DNA of 64,000 bases. Origin: Euryarchaeota archaeon UBA552 (GTDB lineage: Archaea; Thermoplasmatota; Poseidoniia; Poseidoniales; Thalassarchaeaceae). The DNA lies in contig DAMH01000011.1 of NCBI GenBank assembly GCA_002499585.1, positions 7,518-71,517 on the forward strand, read 5' to 3'. Positions 25,626-35,629 of the stretch are shown here, piece by piece; within the stretch, counting starts at the first letter, position 1; each line of letters opens with the position of its first letter. The notes below the pieces were generated by a model, which saw only the letters and a list, made by a program, of their open reading frames with translations, did no database searches and was not told the origin of the DNA. The position numbers were made by a program, and so were the translations under genes.

Positions 25626-26978
25626 ATGAACGAATCAATGAGGGTAATTTACCAAACCGTATTGAACAGAGATCCGAACCAGCCCGAGTTCCACCAAGCC
25701 GTAGAGGAGGTACTGGAGAGCCTGGGACCGGTCATCGAATCAAGGCCCGAATATATGCCAGTTGTCAAATCGATAGTGGAACCTGAGAGGATCATCCAGT
25801 TCCGGGTTCCTTGGTATGATGATGAAGGGACTCTCAACGTCAACCGAGGATTTAGGATCCAGATGAACGGGGCTATCGGGCCCTTCAAAGGCGGACTAAG
25901 GTTCCACCCAAGTGTCAATCAGTCTATACTCAAATTCTTGGCGTTCGAACAGGTCTTCAAAAACAGCTTGACTGGCTTGCCAATGGGTGGTGGAAAAGGA
26001 GGTTCAGACTTCGATCCGAAGGGGAAGTCAGACGCCGAAGTCAGGCGTTTTTGCCAATCCTTCATGATGGAGCTGTGGAGACACATAGGTGCGGATTTGG
26101 ACGTACCCGCAGGCGATATAGGAGTAGGGGGGCGAGAAATTGGCTACATGTTTGGAATGTACAGAAAACTCGCGAATGAATTTACAGGGGTCCTCACAGG
26201 CAAGGGCATGTCATACGGAGGGTCTTTGATCCGGCCGGAAGCCACTGGCTACGGTACGGTTTACTTCGCCCGCGAGATGCTCGCAACCAAAGGAAAGTCA
26301 CTCGAGGGTGCAAAGGTAGCAATTTCAGGTTCCGGTAACGTAGCCCAGTTTGCGTTGGAGAAAGTGTTGGACTTAGGCGGCAAGCCTGTTACACTCTCAG
26401 ACAGTTCCGGCTTCATCTACGACAGTTCGGGCATAGATAGGGAGAAACTGGCATTCGTCATGGACCTGAAAAACGAAAGGAGAGGCAGAATCAAGGAATA
26501 TGCCGATACCTACGGCTGTGAATACACGGCGAGTTCGCCGGAGCCCAATCTAAACGGCCTATGGGGCGTTGACGTCGACATCGCACTTCCATGCGCCACA
26601 CAAAATGAAATGAATGGAGAAGAGGCGAAGATGCTCGTCGAAAATGGTTGCATCGCAGTTGCTGAAGGTGCGAATATGCCCTGCACACCAGAGGCTATAG
26701 AGTGCTTTCACGAAAATGGGCTTCTTTTCGCACCAGGAAAGGCGTCCAATGCCGGGGGCGTTGCCACATCTGGATTGGAAATGAGCCAAAACAGTCTGCG
26801 GCTCAACTGGTCGAGGGAAGAAGTCGATCAAAGACTGGAGGAGATCATGGTCAACATACACAAGAACACTGCTGATACGGCAAAGGAGTTCGGAATGGAG
26901 GGAAATTACGTCGCAGGTGCGAACATAGCTGGGTTCCTCAAAGTCGCAGAAGCAATGGAAGCTCAGGGACTTCTCTGA
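25626..26978 (+). CDS. gdhA: NADP-type glutamate dehydrogenase, bacterial class
   Basis: GDH interconverts 2-oxoglutarate plus ammonia and glutamate. The 450-residue length and sequence match the hexameric E. coli-type enzyme; most archaeal GDHs are nearer 420 residues. Glutamate-binding and catalytic lysines are at about K88 (PFKGGLRFHP), K112 and K124 (MGGGKGGSDFDPKG). VPAGDIGVGGREIGYM and a Rossmann SGSGNVAQFALEK follow. Upstream, about 100 bases contain an AT-rich stretch CATAAAATTATG after the HD gene stop, so a promoter with a roughly 60-base leader is likely. The enzyme links amino-acid catabolism to 2-oxoglutarate. Bacterial origin is inferred from the subfamily. Confidence 0.95.
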   Translation: MNESMRVIYQTVLNRDPNQPEFHQAVEEVLESLGPVIESRPEYMPVVKSIVEPERIIQFRVPWYDDEGTLNVNRGFRIQMNGAIGPFKGGLRFHPSVNQSILKFLAFEQVFKNSLTGLPMGGGKGGSDFDPKGKSDAEVRRFCQSFMMELWRHIGADLDVPAGDIGVGGREIGYMFGMYRKLANEFTGVLTGKGMSYGGSLIRPEATGYGTVYFAREMLATKGKSLEGAKVAISGSGNVAQFALEKVLDLGGKPVTLSDSSGFIYDSSGIDREKLAFVMDLKNERRGRIKEYADTYGCEYTASSPEPNLNGLWGVDVDIALPCATQNEMNGEEAKMLVENGCIAVAEGANMPCTPEAIECFHENGLLFAPGKASNAGGVATSGLEMSQNSLRLNWSREEVDQRLEEIMVNIHKNTADTAKEFGMEGNYVAGANIAGFLKVAEAMEAQGLL

Positions 26979-27053
26979 AACGGGATTTTTTGCGTCCTAA
27001 ACTTAAGACCGCGTCGAGCAACATTCATTCGCCTCCGAGCCTGGGGATAGGCT

Positions 27054-27965
27054 ATGTCGGAGATGATTTATCACGGGAAAGTCAAGCAATTGTGGTCTAC
27101 GGAGGACCCGGACGTCATTGAGTTCAGGTACACTGATCAGATATCCGTGTTCGATCAAATTATTCCCAGCCTAATACCCAGGAAAGGGGAATCACTCAAC
27201 AGGACCTCATGCCACTGGTTCGATTTAGTGAAGTCCAGGGGAATCTGTGAAACCCATGTTTTGCATATGAGCGCACCTGACAGACTCGTTGCAAAGAGAT
27301 TTGACGTTATCAGAGAACCCGGAGCAATATCCCAAGACAGGCAGAATGTATTCGTGCCGTTAGAGGTAATCTGCAGGCACTACCTAGCAGGCACGGCATG
27401 GAGAAGATTCAACAGAGGCGAACTGACCTACCAAGAGCTGGGCTTTGAAGAACCCGGACAGGTCTTCGAGGGCGTTAAACTGCCAACACCTTTCCTTGAG
27501 GTTTCTACAAAGTTTGAGGCATTCGATCGTAATTTGGATCGGGATGAAGCGTTGGAGATATCCAATCTACGCCCAGAAGAGCTGGACGATATCTTAGCCA
27601 TCGTTCTAGAGATAGATGACTTGATCCAAGAGGAGGTGGGCAAAAGGGGGCTCATCCACGTCGATGGAAAGAAGGAATTCGCCTTAGGCCCGGACCGTAC
27701 CCCCATTCTGGTAGACTCTTTCGGAACATTGGACGAAGACAGGTGGTGGGATGCAGAAGCTCTGAAAGATGGTAAAATCGTCCAACTTTCCAAGGAGTTC
27801 GTAAGACAGCACTACCTCAGCACAGGCCATCACTCAGAACTCAAAAAAGCTCGGGATTCAGGTGCCGAGGAACCGCCTATACCCCCTCTGCCACAGTCAA
27901 TAATAGACGAAACGGCGCAATTGTATGCCAACATGTACGAAAGACTGACTGGCAAAAACTTCTAG
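27054..27965 (+). CDS. purC: Phosphoribosylaminoimidazole-succinocarboxamide synthase
   Basis: PurC joins aspartate to CAIR in purine synthesis using ATP. The 303-residue protein has the N-terminal GKVKQLWST nucleotide loop, ISVFDQIIPSLIPRKGESLNR, VICRHYLAGTAWRRF and a TKFEAFDRNLDRDEA segment. LVDSFGTLDEDRWWD contains the D-S/E-P-like metal and substrate region. The length is nearer the 300-residue yeast or bacterial long form than the 240-residue short form. It stands alone here; its 3' end overlaps a convergent gene by 4 bases. TTAAG about 50 bases before the ATG may be the TATA box. Confidence 0.93.
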   Translation: MSEMIYHGKVKQLWSTEDPDVIEFRYTDQISVFDQIIPSLIPRKGESLNRTSCHWFDLVKSRGICETHVLHMSAPDRLVAKRFDVIREPGAISQDRQNVFVPLEVICRHYLAGTAWRRFNRGELTYQELGFEEPGQVFEGVKLPTPFLEVSTKFEAFDRNLDRDEALEISNLRPEELDDILAIVLEIDDLIQEEVGKRGLIHVDGKKEFALGPDRTPILVDSFGTLDEDRWWDAEALKDGKIVQLSKEFVRQHYLSTGHHSELKKARDSGAEEPPIPPLPQSIIDETAQLYANMYERLTGKNF

Positions 27966-28585
27966 GAATGACGCCTCATCATCAGCCCGACACCATGTTT
28001 TGCTGCGCCTTGCAGTAAATTGGAGAGGTGCCGAAAACCATCTTGCACCCCGCCATCGAATGACTCATTCGAGTTGACGGTCCACCGCCCTCTGTTGATT
28101 TCTCTTCGGAGCTCTTTCACCTCTGAATGGGTTATCCAACCCATCAAATTCAATCCGAAAGCACCCTTGTCAAAATCGTCTTCGCCCAAGAAATCAGGCA
28201 TGAATCCGAGTGCCAGCTTGGCAAGTAGCTCCTCAATCACCTTGGTAGGCGACCTTATGTTCTCTATGAGGTAAGCAATAGCATTACCATCTTCGGTGGG
28301 CCATCTCCCCAGCTTTTCCTTGGATCCCTTTCCACCGTCCAAGGGCCGGCTTGAGTCATTGTAAAGGTCCCAATCCAACGCTGCCAGAAACAAGAGCGTC
28401 GCCCTGTCAAAGATCGCAGGTTCGCCGTTCACCAACTCTTGGATGCCCTCCACTTTGGGTGAAATCATCTTAATTTCTTCATGATCTCCTGCCATGGACG
28501 ACAGAATAGGGTCAACAAGCAATGCCGGATCAATCATCAATGGGTCAAAAGTGTAGAAATCCGATGGAGGTATGTACCTGTTCAA
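27962..28585 (-). CDS. Hypothetical protein, 207 aa
   Basis: I do not recognise this family. The protein is soluble and mostly helical, with no signal peptide or membrane segment. Distinct stretches are VEGIQELVNGEPAIFDRATL, AIAYLIENIRSPTKVIEELL and ELRREINRGRWTVNSNES. It starts 10 bases after the stop of the 1936-residue surface protein on the same strand, so the two are probably co-transcribed. A cytoplasmic partner of that anchored protein is one possible role, but that is a guess. Confidence 0.6.
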   Translation of the reverse strand: MNRYIPPSDFYTFDPLMIDPALLVDPILSSMAGDHEEIKMISPKVEGIQELVNGEPAIFDRATLLFLAALDWDLYNDSSRPLDGGKGSKEKLGRWPTEDGNAIAYLIENIRSPTKVIEELLAKLALGFMPDFLGEDDFDKGAFGLNLMGWITHSEVKELRREINRGRWTVNSNESFDGGVQDGFRHLSNLLQGAAKHGVGLMMRRHS

Positions 28586-28595
28586 AATATCATCC

Positions 28596-31500
28596 TCATT
28601 TGCCCAGGCGTCGCAACCTCATCTCAAAATCGTCCACATCCTCATCAGACCGGGTTCTTGGGGGCATTGGAGCAGCGACTGGATCCCGCTCCTCGATTGA
28701 TTTTTCCGTTTTTTCGACCTCGGCGATTGCGGCAACTTTCGGTCTCTTCGTCACTTTGCTATCAGCAACTCTCCGTCTTTCCTCTCTTTCGCTGATAATT
28801 CTGCGGGCCATTTCCTCGAGGTCTTTTTGTTGGTTACGTGAGCGGGAATTGAGGATTAACACACCCCCGATTACAATGACAAATACAGCAGCAATTGTAC
28901 CGGTTCGTATATCCTCTGACCTGGTACTAGTCTGTGCCTCGCCCGCCAGGATTATCCGAGATAGGTCGTCACTTGAATCGAAATCCTGATCCCAAGGGAA
29001 CTTGCATGCAAGTAGTACGGAGATCTCCACACCGTCCTCCAGTGACTCCGGCCGTTGTATCAACGGCTCAGGTCCGAATGTCCCTGCAACATCGACGATG
29101 TGTGTCCGGTCATCGATTCCTGGGGCCTTAAGGGTCACAGTGCAGGTCAGATCGTCATAGGATTGGAGGCCTTCTCGGGATATTAGCACCCTTATCCTTT
29201 GATTCTCTGTGGCCGGGTCGTAGGTCGCAGGCTCCAGCTCCAGTCCGACTACTCCCAAATTCCAGTAATCTGGATGCCGGATTTCCACCACTTGATTTCT
29301 GACGAACAATATCCTCCCAAATTCGTCATAGATTCTTATGCTGATTGTGTTGCTTCCGGGCGGCGGTGTCCAAGGGTCATAGGAGAGGTTGAGGTAACCT
29401 ATCTGGCCACTCTGGATAGTGATGTTTCCTGCATCAACGACATCCCCGTCCTCGTCAACCAGCAACCCGCGTATGTTCAGTGTGTCTTCCCCTTCCCCAA
29501 CAACACAGAGTGAGTCTATACTACCATAGGATCCGGCTAGTGAGCAAACAGTTGGACGAGTCGTCAAATCAATTATTTCGACTCTGTAACCCAGAATGTC
29601 GGTACCATCGACTGTGACATACCCAATGTTTTGCATGCCGCTTCTCTCAGGTAGTATCCAGAAGCCCAAGGGGTCCCATTGAAGCGATTGTTCACTCTGG
29701 CTGTCGACTACGTTGTTGGTAGGTCCTGTACCGTGAATCTTCAGGACCGCAGAGCCGCCCATTGTTATCATTGAGACCGGGGTGCTGGACCATGAATGAT
29801 TTGAGGGTGTTACGGTCATCATCATTTCACTCTGATCGTTAGCCTCATTAACGGCGCCGATTCGAACTATGAAAGGCGATTTGTCCCAATCTGGCGGTGG
29901 AATGAGTGATAGCGGGATGCCTTGGCTCTCCCCGCTGCCGACGGCTATTGATGGAGGTCCTGTTTGGCTCCAACCTTCTGGGAGGCCAATGACGCTCAGG
30001 TTAATTGAGGTCGCCGCATTACCTGTGTTCTGTACCCATCCAAGGGGATATCCCCCCTCTTCAGTAATCATCCAGTTAGGGTCCCCATCTAAAGTGAAGG
30101 ATCTGGTTGCTTCTACTCTAACTGGGATGGATATTTCAGTTAATCCGGAACCATCAGCATCCCTTATTCTCAATATGAGGTCGACTGTCAGGCTATGAAT
30201 CGCATTCCCCGGGGGCGTGACACTCACTGATACTCTCCTTGTTTCTCCGGGTGCCATCTCAAAGTCAGTGTTTGGAGGTTCGACCTCCCATCCTTTTTGA
30301 CCGACAATCTGTGTGGATATATAGGGCGAAGATGGCGCGTTTCCTAATTGAACTATGTCTATTTCTAAGTCAGATCCCTCTGCAGGTATCTCAAGGTCCG
30401 TCTCACTGAAAGTGGCGCCCCAGGCTGACTTTCTTGTGATCTCATACTCGACAATTGTAGAACCCATTTCAATACCATTTCCAGCCACCAGCGTGAAGTT
30501 GATCAAAACCAGGGAACCGTTGACTAGCGAGTTGGGTATCGATAAGTTCGACGTGAATGATGCTTTGCCCCCTGTCGGCACTTCATCTACTGCCGCACTC
30601 CCTTCCAACCATCCCTCGACAATCGTCCCGTCCAAACTCGTTTCAATGGACAGATCTAAGGAGTCTTCGTAATTACCGTCGTTTCTTACCTGAACCTGGA
30701 TCGCTGTTGAGCTTCCTGGGTCTATCAAGATCCTGCGGCCAAGTAAGTTCTCTCCGTCTGATTCCACAGACAATATCGCCCACTGCCTGTCTTGCAAAGC
30801 AGATACATTGTATATTACGAAATCTGTGGCTTGTTGATCTATCAAGGAGGACATCGTGATGGTGACTTCTATCGGTCTTTGAGCATCTGTTCCCTCTCCC
30901 AAAGTTATCGATAGCGGGACCGTCTGCAACTCACCGGGAGTCAAGAATGCGTTCTCTTGGGCCAGTGCCACCTCGATATTTGGCGATCCGATATCATCTA
31001 CGAATTTTGCTTGCCAGGATACTGAATATGAATCCGGGCCATTACCTGAATTTCTCATTTTTAGGACTGAGAAAAAGGTATCCCCTATCTCAAGAGATTG
31101 ACTCGCAGCGTCGTTTTCATTTGCCATCTCCAGACTGGCATTGTGTTGTTGAAGAATCTCGATTGAGAAAGACATTAGACTGTATGCTGGGCCTTCAGAT
31201 TCACCCTCAAAGCTCAGGAATCCTGGTTGGATATACTGGAGGGAGACTGTCTGTTCTAGAACAATCACCGCGTCGACGTGGCTACCCTGAGCTCCGGTTA
31301 TCTCTAACCTATCTCCATCGATTGAAAGATTGTCATCTGTCGAGGTCCATAGCCAGCCAGGTAAAGACATCCCTAAGTCTGAAATTGACCAGTTCAAGGA
31401 GGTCGCGTCCTCTGGCATTTTCGCAGAGATGCGATACTCCGTCGGGCCGGGAACCATCCTCCTGTGAGGCGGTTCGACAACAACATCTGCCGCTACGAAT

Positions 31501-34406
31501 GTCAGCTCGATGTCGTCGCAGGTCTGATCCTGGCTTTGACCCACGCAGAGTTGCAAAATGGTTGAGACATTATCTCCTGTGAGCGCGTCATTCGGAATTT
31601 CCAAGCTCGCATATACTTCCATTGCTGAGTTTGGTGGAAGAGTCAGTCCTATGATTTCTTCACCACTCGTTGGATCATAGATTCTGAGATCATCTCCCCA
31701 CTCTGTGGAGCCCCATGATTGAACAACCTGATTTTCTGCTGCATTGCCAAGATTTTCTATCAACACCCATGCCATGGCGTCGCCTCCGGGGAATCCCAAG
31801 CCTTCCGAGACAGGAAGCCCCTCAGGGCCTAGTATAGATAACCCACGAGTCCTGTTGGCCTCTACAGGGATTATGCCGGAGACGCTGACAGTGGGATCTG
31901 CGTCTAACGTGAGTCTGAGTCCAAGATGCCCCTCGTCATCCCCTCCGGCCGAGGCTGGGGCAACGACTCGGAGGATCGGTATCCATGGCGTACCTGATTG
32001 TATCAGCACCCCCTGTGAGCCCCCAGGGGTCTTGTCACTCCAAGACCAACCTACGGGCAGGCTATCGTCATCCACACTCAGAGACCAAACACCATCTTCC
32101 CTACCTGTCGAGATGACGACAGGTTTCGCATCTGAGCTTCCCCCAGGGTCAACCCTGACGGGCGTGGACGGAGCAGATATCGTGGCATTGTAGGGGGGTA
32201 CTATGGAGAGCGTTGCCTCATAGGCATCATTGTCATTTCGATTCTGGGAGATGTTTTCTCCCGGGTCCAACACAAGTTGGAAAGAATGAGTCCCCAGTCC
32301 GCCCGACCAAATAGCTTGGAACGAAACATCTGACCCGGTGCCCGACGGAGGTATTGGTTCAAGTGGCTCGGATCTGAACCTCTTGATTTCCACACCGTCA
32401 GCCATGAGGCTGGCATCTACCCCCTCCTGAGTCTGGATGTTGCCACTATTTTCAAAGAATGCTGTAATTACAACATCCTGTCCCGGATCAGGTTCAGTCG
32501 GATCAAATATGATGCTCCTGCCATCAAGCAGCGGTCTGACATCTATGTGACCTTGGGATATGGCTGCCGACCCTACTAGAGCGTCATATGATGCATCTCC
32601 GTTTAGATCTGCAAATACGATCTCAGACCATGTCCTGTGAGGCACCTCGACGGGTTGAGTCCAGTTGGAGCCAACTCCAGACGGCGAACCAGAGTCGCCG
32701 TCGAATGCATGAATGCCCCGGCCATAGGCTACCAGAATGTCCGGCGACCCGTCACCGTCAATATTCATGGAAGCTGGTGGAGCGACTGCAATTTCATCGT
32801 TCAACACTCCATCTGGGTTAACGAGATCGAGAGTTTGTGACCATTCCAGTGTCGGTATGGTTTGATTCACATCATGACAGCCAGCGAATCCGCTTCTTTC
32901 TTGAGTCAACCCTTCGCTGGTCATCGTCCAGGTAGCCCAGCAAACGTAATCGGATAAGCCGTCACCGTCCGAATCAATTGGAAGAGGGGGGGCATCAGCG
33001 TAACCGTCAATTGCATTGATGGACCACAACTCGGTCTGTCCGTCCGAAATTTCAAGCGCTCTGTATTCTGCACCGTCTGCATTTCCTGTACCCCCCAAAT
33101 CTGTTGGTATGGTGACTATAACCTCAAGCGCTGAATCAGCGTCTAGATTGGACAGTACTGGCCCTGGAAGGCGAAGGTGGGGTACATTGGAGTCCCCATC
33201 GGTGTTCCCCATGGATCTCGGAGCCCATGCTTCATTTCCGTTTGAACCGTCCAACTTCCATAGCCATACAGCGCCTGTGGACGAATCAGTTGTCGTAATT
33301 AGTACGAAGCCGGTACTCGGATCAGCCCTCACATATGCGGGGTCTGAAGGGTGGGTCCCAAGATCCAATGTCGCGGTCCAAATGGGGGCGGAAGGGGCAG
33401 ATGCGGTCAGGTCCATCGCGACAACTTTGATTTGCTCGTCCGAATCATCCCAAAGCGCGAGGAGCGCCTCGTCCGTGCCGTCAAAATCTACGTCTGCCAA
33501 CAAAACCTGTGTCGTCGGCCGATGTCCAGATATTGATACGGAAGGAGAAGGGCTGGGCCTGGATATTGACATGTCCGAATCAAACCAGCTCCATAACATC
33601 TCATCTGAATGATCACCCCCGTAGGACCAGCCCGTGAGTCCACATTCCAAGGATGGGGAGTACAGCCTGAGGTTGAATGAACCCGAATCGTCATCATAGG
33701 CCGTGATGACTTCAATTGTTCCGTCATTGTCAATGTCGGTGAGCACGGGACTAGTTTTGACCAGCTCAGTTTCTCCCAGGTCAACCTCCCACGCAAGCTC
33801 TGCGTTATCGCTGTCTATGGCTCTTATGTGGGACCGCCCGTTATCGTCGGTTTGAACAACGAACGCAAACAGGGAGTCTGCCCCGCATCGCTCCTCGGCC
33901 CCAGCTTCAACGGTGATTTGGTTGTGCAGGCTAGCAACTGGGGTACTCAGAGCATCATTACCGAGGGAGTAGGATCCGAAAGTCCAATCTATCACTGGGT
34001 CATTGATGGAACGCAGCCTCTCTGCAGCCGACGGGTCACCATTTCTTGCACCACCGTCTGGGCCGTGGTCAATCAATACTGGAACTTTTGCTGAGTTCTG
34101 GCCAAACTGCCCCCAGACTGGCGACTGAGGATAATCATACCAAGGCGGTGTTTGCATTGTTTGATTTGAGTCACCCTCCAACAAGCGTGCATTGTCAACT
34201 GCGTCATTTAATTGCTCGATTTCTATGAGATGGAGACAGAAAGAGGCCTGAATCAGGATCACAAGTGACAAGGCCCTCACAAACGCCGGATCCGACCCTT
34301 CGTTCTTTCCCACGCCCCGTTTTGGATAGTGGCCATCTTCAAAGTTCGCCCAACTAGATCGGTTCAGGATGCGATTAAAGCCTATCTTCTCGTTTAACGA
34401 AGCCAT
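28596..34406 (-). CDS. Giant anchored surface protein with FG-GAP and CARDB/NEW3-like repeats
   Basis: The 1936-residue protein starts, by my choice, at ATG 34406 (MASLNEKIGF). The reading frame runs 72 codons further upstream, but that part has no protein-like signal and would crowd the divergent rpo7 promoter. A hydrophobic export segment lies at about residues 42-62. Residues roughly 170-600 carry FG-GAP/VCBS repeats with calcium loops (DIDNDGTIEV, DVDFDGTDEA, DSDGDGLSDY, NIDGDGSPDI, DLNGDASYDA), as in integrin-like propellers. Many CARDB/NEW3-like beta modules follow. A membrane helix lies at about 1835-1854, then an 82-residue basic, coiled-coil-rich cytoplasmic tail. It probably acts in adhesion or binding; the ligand is unknown. 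Confidence 0.82.
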   Translation of the reverse strand: MASLNEKIGFNRILNRSSWANFEDGHYPKRGVGKNEGSDPAFVRALSLVILIQASFCLHLIEIEQLNDAVDNARLLEGDSNQTMQTPPWYDYPQSPVWGQFGQNSAKVPVLIDHGPDGGARNGDPSAAERLRSINDPVIDWTFGSYSLGNDALSTPVASLHNQITVEAGAEERCGADSLFAFVVQTDDNGRSHIRAIDSDNAELAWEVDLGETELVKTSPVLTDIDNDGTIEVITAYDDDSGSFNLRLYSPSLECGLTGWSYGGDHSDEMLWSWFDSDMSISRPSPSPSVSISGHRPTTQVLLADVDFDGTDEALLALWDDSDEQIKVVAMDLTASAPSAPIWTATLDLGTHPSDPAYVRADPSTGFVLITTTDSSTGAVWLWKLDGSNGNEAWAPRSMGNTDGDSNVPHLRLPGPVLSNLDADSALEVIVTIPTDLGGTGNADGAEYRALEISDGQTELWSINAIDGYADAPPLPIDSDGDGLSDYVCWATWTMTSEGLTQERSGFAGCHDVNQTIPTLEWSQTLDLVNPDGVLNDEIAVAPPASMNIDGDGSPDILVAYGRGIHAFDGDSGSPSGVGSNWTQPVEVPHRTWSEIVFADLNGDASYDALVGSAAISQGHIDVRPLLDGRSIIFDPTEPDPGQDVVITAFFENSGNIQTQEGVDASLMADGVEIKRFRSEPLEPIPPSGTGSDVSFQAIWSGGLGTHSFQLVLDPGENISQNRNDNDAYEATLSIVPPYNATISAPSTPVRVDPGGSSDAKPVVISTGREDGVWSLSVDDDSLPVGWSWSDKTPGGSQGVLIQSGTPWIPILRVVAPASAGGDDEGHLGLRLTLDADPTVSVSGIIPVEANRTRGLSILGPEGLPVSEGLGFPGGDAMAWVLIENLGNAAENQVVQSWGSTEWGDDLRIYDPTSGEEIIGLTLPPNSAMEVYASLEIPNDALTGDNVSTILQLCVGQSQDQTCDDIELTFVAADVVVEPPHRRMVPGPTEYRISAKMPEDATSLNWSISDLGMSLPGWLWTSTDDNLSIDGDRLEITGAQGSHVDAVIVLEQTVSLQYIQPGFLSFEGESEGPAYSLMSFSIEILQQHNASLEMANENDAASQSLEIGDTFFSVLKMRNSGNGPDSYSVSWQAKFVDDIGSPNIEVALAQENAFLTPGELQTVPLSITLGEGTDAQRPIEVTITMSSLIDQQATDFVIYNVSALQDRQWAILSVESDGENLLGRRILIDPGSSTAIQVQVRNDGNYEDSLDLSIETSLDGTIVEGWLEGSAAVDEVPTGGKASFTSNLSIPNSLVNGSLVLINFTLVAGNGIEMGSTIVEYEITRKSAWGATFSETDLEIPAEGSDLEIDIVQLGNAPSSPYISTQIVGQKGWEVEPPNTDFEMAPGETRRVSVSVTPPGNAIHSLTVDLILRIRDADGSGLTEISIPVRVEATRSFTLDGDPNWMITEEGGYPLGWVQNTGNAATSINLSVIGLPEGWSQTGPPSIAVGSGESQGIPLSLIPPPDWDKSPFIVRIGAVNEANDQSEMMMTVTPSNHSWSSTPVSMITMGGSAVLKIHGTGPTNNVVDSQSEQSLQWDPLGFWILPERSGMQNIGYVTVDGTDILGYRVEIIDLTTRPTVCSLAGSYGSIDSLCVVGEGEDTLNIRGLLVDEDGDVVDAGNITIQSGQIGYLNLSYDPWTPPPGSNTISIRIYDEFGRILFVRNQVVEIRHPDYWNLGVVGLELEPATYDPATENQRIRVLISREGLQSYDDLTCTVTLKAPGIDDRTHIVDVAGTFGPEPLIQRPESLEDGVEISVLLACKFPWDQDFDSSDDLSRIILAGEAQTSTRSEDIRTGTIAAVFVIVIGGVLILNSRSRNQQKDLEEMARRIISEREERRRVADSKVTKRPKVAAIAEVEKTEKSIEERDPVAAPMPPRTRSDEDVDDFEMRLRRLGK

Positions 34407-34539
34407 ATGCCCATCGCGCTTATAGGCAGTTGCCGTTCCGCCGGAACATCGGGATCTCCTCCAGAGGCACAGCCTGTGAAGGACGGGAACCTTCCGACGG
34501 CAAAAACCGTGGAGCGTCCCGACAAAAGGACGTAACAAC

Positions 34540-35088
34540 ATGTACACACTAATAACAAAGGAAGATACCATTCGTATCCCTGCAGAGTATATCCGCCGGG
34601 GGAGGAAGCTCGAGGACCACATTGACGAATTGGCTCATCAAGCCTTCGAGGGAAGATTTGACGAGGATGAGAATTACATACTCTTGACCTTTGACCACGA
34701 GACTATTGGCCGAGGAAAGATAATACACGGCGATGGAGCGATCTATCAAAGGGTAAAATTCCGGGCTTTGTTGTTCTCCATGGACACAAATGAGATTGTG
34801 GACGGAGCCGTCTCGGAGATTTCAGAGTACGGCGCATTCGTCAGAATAGGCCCCATAGAGGCACTTTTGCACAAATCACAGATTCTAGATGAACCAATCA
34901 ATGTAAATCCAGCCGAGCGAAGGATAGAGGGCGCCAAATCCGGCAAGTTGATCGAAGTCGGCACCAATGTGAGATCCAGAATCGTTTCTAAAGCAATAAA
35001 CCAGAACGACCCGAGATCCAGCAAGATCGGGCTTAATTGCAAAATGGCTGGCCTTGGCGCTCACCAATGGATCGACGGAGATGAGTAG
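34540..35088 (+). CDS. rpo7: RNA polymerase subunit Rpo7 (RpoE')
   Basis: Rpo7 forms the polymerase stalk with Rpo4 and helps open promoters and bind RNA. The 182-residue protein has the N-terminal RNP-like domain (DTIRIPAEYIRRG, DGAIYQRVKFRALLF). A C-terminal S1/OB domain begins at VDGAVSEISEYGAFVRIGPIEALLHKSQI. The length matches the archaeal family. It leads a four-gene cluster (rpo7, spt4, rps24e, rps27ae), a common archaeal order. The ATG at 34540 is well supported by the conserved MYxLxxxEDTIRIP start. Confidence 0.96.
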   Translation: MYTLITKEDTIRIPAEYIRRGRKLEDHIDELAHQAFEGRFDEDENYILLTFDHETIGRGKIIHGDGAIYQRVKFRALLFSMDTNEIVDGAVSEISEYGAFVRIGPIEALLHKSQILDEPINVNPAERRIEGAKSGKLIEVGTNVRSRIVSKAINQNDPRSSKIGLNCKMAGLGAHQWIDGDE

Positions 35089-35090
35089 TC

Positions 35091-35309
35091 ATGCCAAAAC
35101 AACCATTTGCGTGCGGGGAGTGCAACAGGATCCTACCAGATCCAGAAAAGAAGAATGAGGTCCCTCAGTGTACCTCATGTCCAAACGCCCCGGTAACAAC
35201 AGATTGGCAAGGGTACGTGATTATACTGGACCCTTCCAGGTCCGAGGTTGCTCGAAGGCTGAATGTCACTTCGTCAGGGGCATACGCCCTCAAGGTGAAT
35301 ATTAGGTAG
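35091..35309 (+). CDS. spt4: Transcription elongation factor Spt4 (RpoE'')
   Basis: Spt4 binds Spt5 and supports RNA polymerase processivity. The 72-residue protein has an N-terminal zinc site formed by CGECNR and CTSCPN, followed by WQGYVIILDPSRSEVARRL, a strongly conserved Spt4 stretch. It starts 2 bases after the rpo7 stop, so it is translated from the same message. The last residues (AYALKVNIR) match the family end. Nothing unusual is visible. Confidence 0.95.
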   Translation: MPKQPFACGECNRILPDPEKKNEVPQCTSCPNAPVTTDWQGYVIILDPSRSEVARRLNVTSSGAYALKVNIR

Positions 35310-35318
35310 GGTTTTACT

Positions 35319-35624
35319 ATGGAAATTATCGAAAGGAAAGATAACCCGCTTTTGAACCGGGTCGAGATCGAGTTTGTTTGGAATCATCAAGGATCTCCGA
35401 CGCCAACTAGAAAAGAGATGGTAGAGGCAGCAGCGAAATCTGAGCCCAACGGAAAGAAAGAATTGACCTACATCAAAAATGTCAGGACTGTCTATGGCAA
35501 AGGAAGAACAGAAGGCCTCGCCCTTGTCTACGCCTCAGTGGATGCAGCGTCAATCGAACCGGACTACGTATCTGCAAGGCACAAAGACTTGTTCGGAAGC
35601 ACTGACGGAGAATCAGCGGAGTAG
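35319..35624 (+). CDS. rps24e: 30S ribosomal protein S24e
   Basis: S24e is a small-subunit protein found in archaea and eukaryotes. The 101-residue protein shows the family start MEIIERKDNPLLNRVEIEF. The segments PTRKEMVEAAAK and VRTVYGKGRTEGLALVYAS are also typical. It lies 9 bases downstream of spt4 and 5 bases upstream of rps27ae. Length and order fit the archaeal cluster. Confidence 0.95.
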   Translation: MEIIERKDNPLLNRVEIEFVWNHQGSPTPTRKEMVEAAAKSEPNGKKELTYIKNVRTVYGKGRTEGLALVYASVDAASIEPDYVSARHKDLFGSTDGESAE

Positions 35625-35629
35625 ATCTT

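Noticed and set aside
30947..31582. Plus-strand open frame of 211 codons opposite the FG-GAP surface protein
   Set aside because: It is Arg/Leu-rich with no recognisable domain and lies fully antisense to a well-supported gene.
34435..34447. Palindrome GTTCCG-C-CGGAAC between rpo7 and the divergent surface-protein gene
   Set aside because: Six-base arms are expected several times by chance in 64 kb, and no TATA element is clearly tied to it.
34407..34622. Upstream extension of the 1936-residue protein
   Set aside because: It overlaps the start of rpo7 and reads as Arg/Cys-rich non-protein-like sequence. The start at 34406 keeps the export segment.
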